Assembly: GCA_017451425.1 (NCBI GenBank)
Contig: JAFSPP010000065.1
Span: 1-33,626 of the forward strand
Source: Clostridia bacterium
GTDB lineage: Bacteria; Bacillota; Clostridia; Oscillospirales; Acutalibacteraceae
Direction of reading: 5' to 3'
Length of the DNA: 33,626 nucleotides
Shown: positions 7,630 through 16,891 of the stretch, piece by piece
Layout: each line of letters starts with the position of its first letter
How positions within the stretch are numbered: position 1 is the first letter of the stretch
Notes under the pieces: model-generated
Told to the model about the DNA's origin: nothing
Databases searched by the model: none
Seen by the model: only the letters and a program-made list of their open reading frames with translations
Translations under genes and position numbers: made by a program

Positions 7630-8057
7630 AAGCAAAGGTAAAATACTTTACAGATAAGATTGATAAGCTCTGCTATATCGACGGCAAGTCAGACTGGATA
7701 GATCTGCGCGCCGCCGAGGAGATAAAGATGAAGGCGGGCGAGTGGAAACTCATACCCTTAGGCGTGGCAATAGAGCTGCCCGAAGGATACGAGGCTCATG
7801 TCGTGCCGCGTTCGTCAACATTCAAAAATTTCGGCGTTATCCAGACTAATTCCATGGGCGTCATTGACACCACTTACTGCGGTGACAATGACCAGTGGTT
7901 CTGGCCGGCACTCGCCATGCGTGACACGGAGATACACGTGAATGACCGTATCTGCCAGTTTCGGATAATGTCAAATCAGCCGCAGCTTGAATTTGTCGAG
8001 GTTGACCACCTCGACGGCGAAGACCGCGGCGGTTTCGGCTCGACCGGCCGGAACTGA
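7626..8057 (+). CDS. dut: dUTP diphosphatase (dUTPase)
   Basis: 143 residues from the ATG at 7626, which overlaps the previous stop. All trimeric dUTPase motifs are present: motif 2 PRSST (62-66), motif 3 [14 protein letters not shown] (78-91) with the catalytic Asp81, motif 4 DRICQFRI (107-114), and the C-terminal motif RGGFGSTG that closes over the active site. It hydrolyses dUTP to dUMP and diphosphate, supplying dTMP precursor and keeping uracil out of DNA. The operon partners (SDR, NhaC) do not suggest a specialised role, and there is no phage context. Confidence 0.93.
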   Translation: MKAKVKYFTDKIDKLCYIDGKSDWIDLRAAEEIKMKAGEWKLIPLGVAIELPEGYEAHVVPRSSTFKNFGVIQTNSMGVIDTTYCGDNDQWFWPALAMRDTEIHVNDRICQFRIMSNQPQLEFVEVDHLDGEDRGGFGSTGRN

Positions 8058-8090
8058 AACAGCAAAAACTTTGGCAAAGGAGAAATTAAA

Positions 8091-9743
8091 ATGGCTGAAA
8101 AGAAAAAGTTTCCGGTCACCCCGGTGATTGCGATTGCGTTCATCATTCTTTTCATAGTGCTCTGCACATTCACGGGAAGTATTATGAACGCGCGCGGAAC
8201 GCTCTGGGCACTGCTTCCGCCTGTCGTTGCAATCTGTCTTGCGCTTATCACCAAAGAGGCTTATTCATCCCTCTTCATAGGCGTAATCGTCGGTGGTCTT
8301 ATGACAACCTCATTCCATCCCATTCTGGCACTCGGTAACATAACCACTGCCGGTATCACGGATGCGGTTGCGGGAAATGCGGGTATATTCGCATTCCTTG
8401 CAGTCCTCGGCATGATTGTCGCTCTCGTCAACAAGTCGGGCGGCTCCGCTGCCTTCGGACGCTGGGCACAGACCCACATCAAGACCAGGGCGGGCGCAAT
8501 GCTCGCGACATTCGCACTCGGCGTAATTATCTTCATTGATGACTATTTCAACTGCCTTACGGTAGGTTCGGTCATGAGACCGGTTACGGATTCAAAGAAG
8601 ATTTCACGTGCGAAACTTGCCTACATCATCGATGCCACAGCTGCACCGGTATGTATGATAGCTCCCATCTCATCATGGGCAGCCGCTGTTTCGGGCTACG
8701 CTGAAGACGGCCAGGGTCTCAGACTCTTTATCACGGCCATTCCGTATAACTATTATTCGCTTCTTACACTCGTATTCATCATCACCATCGCAATCATGGG
8801 ATATGACTACGGTTCAATGGCAATACATGAGCAGAATGCCAAGGAGAAGGGCGACCTCTTCACAACAGGTGTGTTTGAGGGCGAGCAGGAGGAAGTTCAG
8901 AATGAAAAGGGCAAGGTAATCGATCTCGTTCTTCCCATCCTCTTCCTCATTGCCGTTTCCGTTTATGCTCTTGTATATGTAGGTAACTGCATGGTCGGTG
9001 ACGATTGGGTCTTCGATCCGACACAGAAGATGAATCTCGGATTCATAGACGCTTTCTCAAATACTGACTCGACAATCGCTCTTCCGTTTGCTTCCTTTGT
9101 GGCTCTTGTATTCACCATCATCTATATGGTCTGCAGAAAGGTGCTCACTTTCAAAGAGGCAATGAAGTGCGTTCCCCAGGGCTTTATCGCCATGGTACCC
9201 GCAATGCTTATCCTCACACTCGCCACAGCTCTTAAGAATATGACAGGTATCCTTGAGGCACGTGAGTATGTAGGCTCCGTTGTAGAGGGTGCTTCGGGAA
9301 GTCTCTATTCATTCCTTCCCGCAGTTATCTTCGTGATCGCCTGCGCTCTTGCTTTTGCGACAGGTACATCGTGGGGTACATTCGGTATTCTCATCCCGAT
9401 AGTCACCGCCATCTTCCCCGTAGGCTCCGTACTCGGTACAATAGGCATTTCCGCCTGCCTCGCGGGTGCTGTTTGCGGCGACCACTGCTCACCCATCTCC
9501 GATACGACAATCATGTCCTCGGCGGGTGCTCAGTGCAACCACCTGAATCACGTTTCGACACAGATTCCTTACGCCCTGACCGTGGCCGGCATCTCGTTCG
9601 TTATGTTCATTCTCGCAGGCTTCATCCAGAACGCTGTCATCTGCCTTGTAATCGGTACTGCGCTTACGATTGCGGTTCTTTTCGGTATCAAGTATCTTGT
9701 TAAGGAAAAGCCCGCTACGGCTGAGACAAAAGCTGCTGAATAA
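8091..9743 (+). CDS. Na+/H+ antiporter, NhaC family
   Basis: 550 residues, strongly hydrophobic, with about 12 membrane segments. Family-like features are the IDDYFNCLTVG segment, APVCMIAPISSWAA and the C-terminal FATGTSWGTFGI and CGDHCSPISDTTI stretches, all typical of the NhaC/COG1757 family. Members exchange cytoplasmic Na+ for H+, or amino-acid/organic-acid pairs (for example malate/lactate), so the substrate is uncertain. AAAGGAG ahead of the ATG at 8091 supports the start. It is the last gene of the lipoprotein-SDR-dut run and is closed by a strong terminator. Confidence 0.88.
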   Translation: MAEKKKFPVTPVIAIAFIILFIVLCTFTGSIMNARGTLWALLPPVVAICLALITKEAYSSLFIGVIVGGLMTTSFHPILALGNITTAGITDAVAGNAGIFAFLAVLGMIVALVNKSGGSAAFGRWAQTHIKTRAGAMLATFALGVIIFIDDYFNCLTVGSVMRPVTDSKKISRAKLAYIIDATAAPVCMIAPISSWAAAVSGYAEDGQGLRLFITAIPYNYYSLLTLVFIITIAIMGYDYGSMAIHEQNAKEKGDLFTTGVFEGEQEEVQNEKGKVIDLVLPILFLIAVSVYALVYVGNCMVGDDWVFDPTQKMNLGFIDAFSNTDSTIALPFASFVALVFTIIYMVCRKVLTFKEAMKCVPQGFIAMVPAMLILTLATALKNMTGILEAREYVGSVVEGASGSLYSFLPAVIFVIACALAFATGTSWGTFGILIPIVTAIFPVGSVLGTIGISACLAGAVCGDHCSPISDTTIMSSAGAQCNHLNHVSTQIPYALTVAGISFVMFILAGFIQNAVICLVIGTALTIAVLFGIKYLVKEKPATAETKAAE

Positions 9744-9755
9744 TTAATAAAAAAC

Positions 9756-9787
9756 AACTCCGGCAGGATTCCTGCCGGAGTTTTTCT
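9756..9787. terminator. Bidirectional intrinsic terminator
   Basis: A 12-bp perfect stem (9756-9767 with 9771-9782, loop ATT) is flanked by T-rich sequence on the plus side and A-rich sequence on the other. It separates the convergent nhaC-like and U32 peptidase genes. Confidence 0.92.
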
Positions 9788-9792
9788 TTTGT

Positions 9793-12000
9793 CTATTCTA
9801 CTCCTCTGTAGTAGAGGCCGCGCGTGAATTCGCCCTTAGGCTCGCTCCGGTCACGGAAGGCCTTTAAGACTTCGGAAACCTTCTCGGGAGTCTCGACCGA
9901 GAAGTACAGAAGCTGGAAGTCGAGGCTCTTCAGGTCGGCCTGTCTGTCCGCGAGCCAGATTGGCCTGGAGTTTAAGACCTCTGAAGCGCGGCCGCCGTTT
10001 GCCTCACAGGTTACGGGGAAACGGATTCCCTTCCTGTCGGTCAGGCAGAGCCTGCTGTTGCATGAGCGGCAGTTGCGGCCGTTTTTTACGGGACAGTTTC
10101 GCACGAGCATGAGGGGAATCTGTCCGTATGAGACTATACCGCGCGGCACGGGTGTGCGAAGCGCGCTTATCTTTGCGATTTCGAGTTCGGTTGAGATGAC
10201 TGAGGAGTGCAGTCCCAGTTCCTCATACTCCGCGAGGGCGAAACTGTTGCAGATGTTTAAAGTCTGCGCGCCCATGACGCGAAGGCCCGCCCGCTTTGCG
10301 AGCATTACGGCGTCAAGTGTGCCGCAGTATGCGAAGGCGGCGCCGCGCGACTTCGCCTCTTTCAGTTTCTTTCTTATCTCACGCTGCGGGCCGAAGAGGG
10401 CGCGCGGCATTTCGACACCGTAGGGTATGCCGAGTTTCTTTATGCGGGAGTATTTATCCTCTGTTGTGAAGAGAGGGATTATTATCGAGGTTACGCGGTA
10501 GCCGGGACTCTCTGTAAACCCTGAAAAGTCTGCCGGTATCTGATCGGCGGAGGAGAACCTCACGATAGCGTTCGGTCGGGTTGCGTCCGGGTCCTTTTTC
10601 ATCCATGTGACAGAGTGCGTGCCGAGTTCCAGCAGGCCTGTCTTGGTGTAGTCCGCTATGGAGATTTTATACTCGCTGAAGAAGGTTGATTTCTTATGCC
10701 CTTCAGCCAGTTTTTTCTCCAGGCTTTCAAGGGCGAGTCTTCTGATACTGTTGATTTCCGAGAGAGGTATATTGACGTTTTCATCCGCCTTTATGTCGGT
10801 CGCCTGGACCTTGAAAGGCGTGCCTCCGGTCTTGTGGAGCTGGTCACGGATTTTAGAGACGTCCGTGGCGTGGCTCTGGGCCTTCTGGACCTTGTATGAC
10901 GAGGTTACGAAGGTGTTTACCTTTCCCGTTGAGACGGAGGCAAGGAGGGGCTTGTGGAGCTCTGCAGTGAGCGAGAATGAGATGGGTATGGTCTGCGGTT
11001 CGCGCTCGTAGAGCCTTGCCAGTTCCCTGAGTACGGGTGCTGCCGCCGTGACATCCTCGTGGCGGCGCGTGCCGAACATTGAGCGTCCTGTCTTTCCCGT
11101 GTAATATCCGTCGGTAAAGCCCGAGCGGGAGAAGACGGTGCGCAGCTGTTCTTTCAGACGCGCCTCATTCTGAGTCTCAATGCCGGAGTAATCGACAAGG
11201 TCGGAGTCGCGTCTGTCCTTCGTGACACGGTCAATTGTCGCGCGGCAGGCCGAGACGGCGGCCGCGACATATTCCGGACGCTTCATACGTCCCTCTATTT
11301 TGAATGAGTCAATGCCGAGCCCGGCGAGCTCCGGCAGATGTTCTATAAGTGAGAGGTCTTTGAGCGACAGGTCGAAACCCGTGCCGCCGGGCGCCTCAAA
11401 AGGCAGGCGGCAGGGCTGGGCGCAAAGACCGCGGTTGCCCGAGCGGCCGCCCAGCATGCCTGAGAGATAGCACTGTCCGGAGACACACATGCAAAGAGCA
11501 CCATGCACGAAGACTTCAAGTTCGAGCGTGGTGTTCTCTTTCAGTTCCTTAATCTCCTCAAAGCTCAGCTCCCTGGGCAAAACGGCGCGTTTGAAGCCGA
11601 GCTCCTCGAGTTTTTTCAGGCCCTCGATATTCATGACGCTCATCTGTGTCGAGGCGTGAAGCGGCATGTCCGGCGCCACTTCCCTTATCAGCCTCGCAAG
11701 ACCGAGGTCCTGAACAATAAGTGCGTCTGCACCCAGGGAGCAGACGCACGATAAAAGTTCAAGTGCAGCTGAAACTTCGGCGTCAAAGACGAGGGTGTTC
11801 AAAGTCAGATAGACCTTGACATTGCGGACATGGCAATAGTTTATTGCCTCCTTGAGTTCCTTCTCGGTGAAGTTGTCGGCGTTTCTTCTCGCGTTGAAGT
11901 CGCCGACACCCAGGTAGACCGCGTTTGCACCGCATCTCACGGCAGCGACGAGGGCGTCAAAACTGCCGGCAGGGGCCAAAATCTCAACCGGTTTTGTCAT
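9793..12000 (-). CDS. U32 family peptidase / RNA-hydroxylation-type protein with DUF3656-like middle region
   Basis: 735 residues. The N-terminal U32 domain begins with VEILAPAGSFDALVAAVRCGANAVYLG and carries the family signature between residues 162 and 180 (ExFxxG, Cys, GxC, Ser), followed by GNRGLCAQPCR. The middle resembles DUF3656, and a second beta/alpha segment near the C-terminus includes the Cys-rich NCRSCNSRLC. Members were first called collagenases, but RlhA and TrhP of E. coli are linked to 23S rRNA or tRNA hydroxylation and UbiU/V bind iron-sulfur clusters, so a proteolytic role should not be assumed. It follows zapA by 5 bp, a pairing common in Clostridia, with no strong ribosome site of its own. 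Confidence 0.88.
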   Translation of the reverse strand: MTKPVEILAPAGSFDALVAAVRCGANAVYLGVGDFNARRNADNFTEKELKEAINYCHVRNVKVYLTLNTLVFDAEVSAALELLSCVCSLGADALIVQDLGLARLIREVAPDMPLHASTQMSVMNIEGLKKLEELGFKRAVLPRELSFEEIKELKENTTLELEVFVHGALCMCVSGQCYLSGMLGGRSGNRGLCAQPCRLPFEAPGGTGFDLSLKDLSLIEHLPELAGLGIDSFKIEGRMKRPEYVAAAVSACRATIDRVTKDRRDSDLVDYSGIETQNEARLKEQLRTVFSRSGFTDGYYTGKTGRSMFGTRRHEDVTAAAPVLRELARLYEREPQTIPISFSLTAELHKPLLASVSTGKVNTFVTSSYKVQKAQSHATDVSKIRDQLHKTGGTPFKVQATDIKADENVNIPLSEINSIRRLALESLEKKLAEGHKKSTFFSEYKISIADYTKTGLLELGTHSVTWMKKDPDATRPNAIVRFSSADQIPADFSGFTESPGYRVTSIIIPLFTTEDKYSRIKKLGIPYGVEMPRALFGPQREIRKKLKEAKSRGAAFAYCGTLDAVMLAKRAGLRVMGAQTLNICNSFALAEYEELGLHSSVISTELEIAKISALRTPVPRGIVSYGQIPLMLVRNCPVKNGRNCRSCNSRLCLTDRKGIRFPVTCEANGGRASEVLNSRPIWLADRQADLKSLDFQLLYFSVETPEKVSEVLKAFRDRSEPKGEFTRGLYYRGVE

Positions 12001-12005
12001 ATGAA

Positions 12006-12359
12006 TCAGAATGTTTTCATTGAACCGCCACGGAGAGCAGCAAGCTCTTTTTCAAGGCGCTCAACGTCGCGTTTCGCAACTTCGGCTTCCATCTTATAAC
12101 GGGCGGAATCCTCGAGATACTCTTTGATCTGGGCACGGAGGTTGTCAGCCGTGTCAGTGGCCTTCTTGGCTGTGTCGGCATAGTCGAGAGATGCCAGTAT
12201 GGCAGCCTGTGTAATGGAGAGACGGGTGTTCTCGTGAACAATCTTGGTGAGTCTCTCATCGAGGCCGTTTGCGAGTTCAAGGACGTACTTGGGGTCGTCT
12301 TCTGTGGTGATGTAGTAATCAGTTCCGCAGATAGAAACCTTAACTTTGTTCTTTTCCAT
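12006..12359 (-). CDS. zapA: Cell division protein ZapA
   Basis: 117 residues. The start at 12359 is chosen because GAGG (12368-12371) is 8 bp upstream; a TTG two codons earlier is too close. The N-terminal globular part (KVSICGTDYYITTEDDPKYV) and the helical AALSLAD-like region (SITQAAILASLDYAD) match ZapA, followed by a long C-terminal coiled coil (about 70-112). ZapA binds FtsZ and cross-links Z-ring filaments at midcell. It lies directly upstream of a U32 peptidase gene, an arrangement conserved in Clostridia. Confidence 0.9.
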   Translation of the reverse strand: MEKNKVKVSICGTDYYITTEDDPKYVLELANGLDERLTKIVHENTRLSITQAAILASLDYADTAKKATDTADNLRAQIKEYLEDSARYKMEAEVAKRDVERLEKELAALRGGSMKTF

Positions 12360-12397
12360 ATTCAAAACCTCACTAAAAATAATACAAATACAAAAAG

Positions 12398-12426
12398 ATT
12401 ATATCATAATGAAACTCTTTTATAAA
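12398..12426 (-). promoter_or_regulatory. Putative zapA promoter nested in the upstream hairpin
   Basis: On the minus strand TTTATA (12421-12426) and TATAAT (12398-12403) are separated by 17 bp. The -35 overlaps the hairpin that follows the GH13 stop codon. The -10 is perfect but the -35 is weak. Confidence 0.5.
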
Positions 12427-12431
12427 GAGTT
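12413..12431 (-). terminator. Weak hairpin after the GH13 gene
   Basis: AACTCTTT pairs with AAAGAGTT around a 3-nt loop, starting at the GH13 stop codon. The following minus-strand sequence is T-containing but has no clean U-tract, so termination is likely partial. Confidence 0.4.
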
Positions 12432-14361
12432 AAATGCTTGAGCCTCTGCGGTACTCCTTCCTGATTACGGGCACATTCTCCATGATGAGATAACTGTGCG
12501 CGGGGAGACGGACGAGTCCCGTGTCTGTGACGACGCCTTCACTTGCGAAGACGGTTGAGACGTCTTTCATATAGTCGGGAAGGGTGTAGTTTATGAGCTC
12601 GTCGCCGCGGTTGACCAAAACCACGAGCGAGAAGCTTCCGCCGTAGATGTCGGTCTTTCTGCGCTCGTAGCAGATGACGCCGTCGGCGGCGGAGACGGGC
12701 ACGAAGTCCGCGTCAGCGAGAACGTAGGACTTGTGCTTTCTGACTGAGCCGAGTTCCTTGTAGAACTCGAGCAGGTCCTTGTCTTCATTGCCCCAGGGGA
12801 AACTCTTGCGGCAGAAGGGATCCTTGCCGCCTTCAAGTCCTGCCTCATCTCCGTAGTAGAGAGAGGGGAAACCGGGCAATGTATACTGCAGGACAGCCGC
12901 GATTTTCAGAAGTTCCTTCGCGCGTTCACGCGCCTCGGGGTCGAGTCTGAAGGCCGCCTGCTCGGCGGTGGACATGTCCTCGCAGTCGAAGCCCGCGACG
13001 CGGGTCAGGATGCGGACGGTGTCGTGCGTGCCGAGCGGATTCATAAGGGAATCCGTAATCTGTTTCGGATAGTTCTCCGTGATTGTGAGAATCTGCTCGA
13101 AGAAGTCCTCGGCATTGTCGTTTGCGACAAATTCGATTATCGCCTTCCTGAAGGGATAGTTCATGACCGAGTCGAGCTCGGTGCCGAGCAGATACTTGCG
13201 GCGTACGCCGTAAGCGGTTTTATTTGAGGCGTCCTCCCAGACTTCGCCGAGCAGGAGGGCGTCCGGTTTCACCGCCTTGATACGGTTTCTGATGGCGGTG
13301 ATAAATTCGTCCGGGAGCTCGTCGGCGACGTCGAGACGCCAGCCGTCGGCACCGAGTTTCAGCCATTTTTCAATGACACCGCCCGGGCCGGTGATGAAAT
13401 CGACATATGACGGATTTGTCTCTATGACTTCGGGGAGAAGCGGGATGCCCCACCATGAGCGGTAGATATTCGGCCAGGTCTCGAACTTGTACCATGAGAA
13501 GTACGGCGAGTCCTTTGACTGGTAAGCGCCTACGGAGTCATAGTGATTGTATTTGTTGAAGTATATGCTGTCGTCGCCGGTGTGTGAGAACACGCCGTCG
13601 AGAATTATTTTCATGCCGAGCTTGTGTGCTGCGGAGCAGAGTTCTATGAAGTCCTCTTCACGTCCGAGCACGGGGTCTATGTGCATATAGTCGGCAGTGT
13701 TGTATCTGTGGTTTGAATGGGCCTCGAAGATAGGGTTTAAGTAGATAATGTCAACCCCGAGCGAGGCGAGATAGGGGAGTTTCTCCTCAATACCCTTGAG
13801 GTCTCCTCCGAAATAGTCCGTGTTCCAGAGTCCCGTGCTCTTGTCCTCGGTCCACTCGGGCTCCGAGTCCCAGGGTATGAGCCTGCCTTCCTTGTGCAGC
13901 ATCTTCTTGCTGCCGGAGTTTCTGAAACGGTCGGGGAAGATCTGGTACATAATACCGCCCTTCCACTTGTCGGAGACCACCTGCTCGCCGGAGTAGACGG
14001 TGAGCTGCCAGGGGTTCTCCTCGGCATCGACATAACCGGTGCCGTAGGGTCCGTTGTAGAGGCGATGGGTGTAGCCCCCGGCCATGAACTCAAAGTGATA
14101 CCAGAAGAGTCCCGGGACGAGGGGAGTGTAGTCGACCTGCCAGTAGGCGGAGCCCAGATAGGTGTCTCCGGTCTTGCGCAGCTCAAATGTCATGTTGTGT
14201 ACGCCGTCTGAGTCGAGTACGACAAGGGATGCCGTTTCAATGGGGAGTATGCCGTATTCAATGGGCAGGAGCAGGCGGAAAGTAACCGTCTCGCCGACGG
14301 CTACCGCACCGTATATACTCTTGTAGGTTCTGTCTCTTGAATTGAAAATGTGTTCAGGCAT
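12430..14361 (-). CDS. Glycoside hydrolase family 13 alpha-glucan hydrolase (neopullulanase/alpha-amylase type)
   Basis: 643 residues. An N-terminal beta-sandwich (about 1-125, CBM34-like position) precedes the GH13 barrel. Conserved regions are DGVFSHTG (255-262), GWRLDVADE (340-348) with nucleophile Asp344, LLGEVWED with acid Glu373, and GTHDT with Asp447. It has no signal peptide, so it acts in the cytoplasm. This layout matches neopullulanase, cyclomaltodextrinase or maltogenic amylase; the exact specificity cannot be read. Region I has Ser-His where most members have Asn-His, and region IV has Thr-His. GGGAGG at 14367-14372 supports the start. The gene lies 22 bp downstream of glgP, indicating joint glycogen or maltodextrin breakdown. 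Confidence 0.9.
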   Translation of the reverse strand: MPEHIFNSRDRTYKSIYGAVAVGETVTFRLLLPIEYGILPIETASLVVLDSDGVHNMTFELRKTGDTYLGSAYWQVDYTPLVPGLFWYHFEFMAGGYTHRLYNGPYGTGYVDAEENPWQLTVYSGEQVVSDKWKGGIMYQIFPDRFRNSGSKKMLHKEGRLIPWDSEPEWTEDKSTGLWNTDYFGGDLKGIEEKLPYLASLGVDIIYLNPIFEAHSNHRYNTADYMHIDPVLGREEDFIELCSAAHKLGMKIILDGVFSHTGDDSIYFNKYNHYDSVGAYQSKDSPYFSWYKFETWPNIYRSWWGIPLLPEVIETNPSYVDFITGPGGVIEKWLKLGADGWRLDVADELPDEFITAIRNRIKAVKPDALLLGEVWEDASNKTAYGVRRKYLLGTELDSVMNYPFRKAIIEFVANDNAEDFFEQILTITENYPKQITDSLMNPLGTHDTVRILTRVAGFDCEDMSTAEQAAFRLDPEARERAKELLKIAAVLQYTLPGFPSLYYGDEAGLEGGKDPFCRKSFPWGNEDKDLLEFYKELGSVRKHKSYVLADADFVPVSAADGVICYERRKTDIYGGSFSLVVLVNRGDELINYTLPDYMKDVSTVFASEGVVTDTGLVRLPAHSYLIMENVPVIRKEYRRGSSI

Positions 14362-14383
14362 GGCTGCCTCCCTTTTTCAAAGA

Positions 14384-16786
14384 CTATTTTACGGGTCTTG
14401 CGTGCCAGATGTTCTCGGCATATTCGCCTATTGCCCTGTCGGCGGCGAAGATGCCGGCTGAAGCCGTGTTGATGAGGGACATACGTGTCCAGCTCTTCTT
14501 GTCCTTATACGCCTCCATGAGTTTTGAGCGGACATTGTGGTAGTCTGTGAAGTCCGCCATTACCATGTAGGGATCAAGATGGATGACATTTGCTATCTCG
14601 GGGAATGCCACACCGTTTATGCCGTTGTTGATGAAGTCAATTACACGGCGGATCTGCGGGTTCTGGTTGTAGTAGCTGTACGAGTCGTAGTGTGACTGAA
14701 GTTCAGCGACCTCAGGTGTTCTCATACCGAAGATGAAGATATTCTCATCGCCTACGGCGTCGTGAATTTCAACATTCGCGCCGTCAAGTGTGCCCAGTGT
14801 GATTGCACCGTTTATCATGAGCTTCATATTGCCGGTACCCGAGGCCTCGGTGCCGGCGAGTGAGATCTGCTCACTGATGTCGGCTGCCGGCATGAGATGC
14901 TCGGCCATAGAGACGTTGTAGTCCTCGAGGTAGACAATCTTGATCTTGCCCTTGATATCGGGGTCGTTGTTTATGACTTCGGCGAGGTTGCAGATGAAGC
15001 TGATTATCTTCTTGGCCATGAAGTAGCCGGCAGCCGCCTTTGCTCCGAAGATGTATGTCCTCGGAGTGAAGTCCTTTTTCGGGTTGTCCTTGAGTTCGAG
15101 ATAGTTGAGTACTATGTCGAGTGCGTTCATAAGCTGACGTTTGTACTCGTGGAGACGCTTGACCTGGACATCGAATACCGAGTCAGGATTGATTTCTATG
15201 CTCTGCTTCTCCTTGATGTACTTCGCGAAAGCGACCTTGTTGTCGTGCTTTATCTCGGCAAAGCGCTCAAGCACCTTGTCGTCATCAGCATATTTTTTGA
15301 GTTTTTCAAGTTCCGCTCCGTTGTAGATGAAGTCCTTGCCGATAAGCTTCGTGATGTAGTCGGAAAGCTCGGGGTTGGACTGGCAGAGCCAGCGTCTGTG
15401 GGCGATACCGTTTGTGACGTTCGTGAACTTCTTCGGAGTGATCTTGTAGAAGTCGTGGAATATGGTGTCCTTGAGGATCTCGCTGTGGAGGGCCGAAACA
15501 CCGTTTACCGTGTGGCAGACTGCTACGCAGAGGTTGGCCATGCGGACGATGCCGTTTGAGCAGATGGCCATATTCTCAACCTTCTCCGAGTCGTGGTAGA
15601 CGTCCCAAATAAAGGCGCGGTAGCGGTTGTCTATCTCCTTGATAATCTGGTAGATACGCGGTATGAGGGTGATCATGATATCCTCGGGCCAGCACTCGAG
15701 GGCCTCCTTCATGACCGTGTGGTTTGTATAGGCGAATGTCTGGGTTACGAGAGTCCAGGCATCGTCCCAGCTGTAACCGCACTCATCCATGATGATACGC
15801 ATGAGCTCGGGGATGGCGAGTGTCGGGTGTGTGTCGTTGATATGGATGGCGGTCTTCTGAGGGATGCTGTCAATGCTCTTGTTCTGGCGGAGATGACGGC
15901 GGACTATGTCCTGCATCGATGAGGAGACGAGGAAGTACTGCTGACGCAGACGGAGGCTCTTGCCCTCGGGATGGTTGTCGGCGGGGTAGAGGACCTTGCA
16001 GATTACATCTGCCATGGCCTGCTGCTCGACCGCGCGGATATAGTCACCCTGGTTGAAGAGTGTCATGTCGAAGTTGGGCGCGTCAGCCTTCCAGAGGCGG
16101 AGACGCGAGAAACCCTTTCCGTCCTTGCCGGGGCAGTACATGTCGTACGGTGTGGCAATTACGGAAATGGCGTTGTTTGTCTTTGTTACGAAGTAGCCGT
16201 CCTGCCAGCTGCTCTCGAGGTCTCCGCCGAATTCAACGGTGACCTTGAGGTCGTCCTTTGCGGTGAGCCATACATCGCCGCCGGGGAGCCAGTAGTCGGG
16301 AAGTTCCGTCTGCCAGCCGTCGATGAGCTTCTGCTTGAACATACCGCATTCGTAGAGGATGCTGTAGCCCATTGATGAGTACTCGCCGGTTGCGAGACCG
16401 TCGAGATAGCAGGCCGCGAGACGGCCGAGGCCGCCGTTGCCGAGACCGGCATCGGGTTCACATTCATATATGTCTTCAAGGTCGATGCCGAGGCTTTCAA
16501 GGGCTTCGGCGGCCACCTTGTCGAGTCCGAGATTGTAGAGGTTGTTCTTCAGGGAACGTCCCATGAGGAACTCCATGCACATATAGTAGACCGTACGGGA
16601 CTTCTTGTCCTTCTTCGTACGGGCGATAAACTCATTTGTGCCCTCAGTGAGTTTTTCCTTGACTATGGCGGAGACAGCCTTGTAAATCTGCATGTTGTCC
16701 GCTATGTCGGGCTTGATGCCGTAGAGGTGTGAGAGTTTGGCCACAACGGCATTTTTGAATTCTCTTTTCGTCATTGAATAGTCCAT
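14384..16786 (-). CDS. glgP: Glycogen/alpha-glucan phosphorylase
   Basis: 800 residues, the standard GT35 length. The pyridoxal phosphate site EASGTGNMKLMINGA contains Lys655, and the N-terminal GNGGLGRLAACYLDG is the conserved phosphorylase segment. It releases glucose 1-phosphate from the non-reducing ends of glycogen or maltodextrin using phosphate, in the cytoplasm. The ATG at 16786 has AGGTGA (16797-16802) 10 bp upstream. It is the first gene of a two-gene operon with the GH13 hydrolase, which could handle branches or short oligosaccharides left by the phosphorylase. Confidence 0.96.
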   Translation of the reverse strand: MDYSMTKREFKNAVVAKLSHLYGIKPDIADNMQIYKAVSAIVKEKLTEGTNEFIARTKKDKKSRTVYYMCMEFLMGRSLKNNLYNLGLDKVAAEALESLGIDLEDIYECEPDAGLGNGGLGRLAACYLDGLATGEYSSMGYSILYECGMFKQKLIDGWQTELPDYWLPGGDVWLTAKDDLKVTVEFGGDLESSWQDGYFVTKTNNAISVIATPYDMYCPGKDGKGFSRLRLWKADAPNFDMTLFNQGDYIRAVEQQAMADVICKVLYPADNHPEGKSLRLRQQYFLVSSSMQDIVRRHLRQNKSIDSIPQKTAIHINDTHPTLAIPELMRIIMDECGYSWDDAWTLVTQTFAYTNHTVMKEALECWPEDIMITLIPRIYQIIKEIDNRYRAFIWDVYHDSEKVENMAICSNGIVRMANLCVAVCHTVNGVSALHSEILKDTIFHDFYKITPKKFTNVTNGIAHRRWLCQSNPELSDYITKLIGKDFIYNGAELEKLKKYADDDKVLERFAEIKHDNKVAFAKYIKEKQSIEINPDSVFDVQVKRLHEYKRQLMNALDIVLNYLELKDNPKKDFTPRTYIFGAKAAAGYFMAKKIISFICNLAEVINNDPDIKGKIKIVYLEDYNVSMAEHLMPAADISEQISLAGTEASGTGNMKLMINGAITLGTLDGANVEIHDAVGDENIFIFGMRTPEVAELQSHYDSYSYYNQNPQIRRVIDFINNGINGVAFPEIANVIHLDPYMVMADFTDYHNVRSKLMEAYKDKKSWTRMSLINTASAGIFAADRAIGEYAENIWHARPVK

Positions 16787-16834
16787 TTAAAATGTTTCAC
16801 CTGTATCCTTAAATTATATTAAAACAGATACTTT

Positions 16835-16863
16835 ATTATATAATAAAAGCGCCGTCGGCACAA
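16835..16863 (-). promoter_or_regulatory. Putative glgP promoter nested in the upstream terminator
   Basis: On the minus strand TTGTGC (16858-16863, inside the terminator loop) and TATAAT (16835-16840) are separated by 17 bp. The -10 is perfect; the -35 matches only in its TTG core. Confidence 0.45.
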
Positions 16864-16875
16864 TACCAACGGCGC
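16841..16875 (-). terminator. Intrinsic terminator after the alcohol dehydrogenase gene
   Basis: GCGCCGT pairs with ACGGCGC (16849-16855 with 16869-16875), with two further G-C pairs inside. On the minus strand it is followed by TTTTATTAT. It lies 17 bp after the stop of the dehydrogenase. Confidence 0.8.
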
Positions 16876-16891
16876 ATTTTATTAAGGTGAA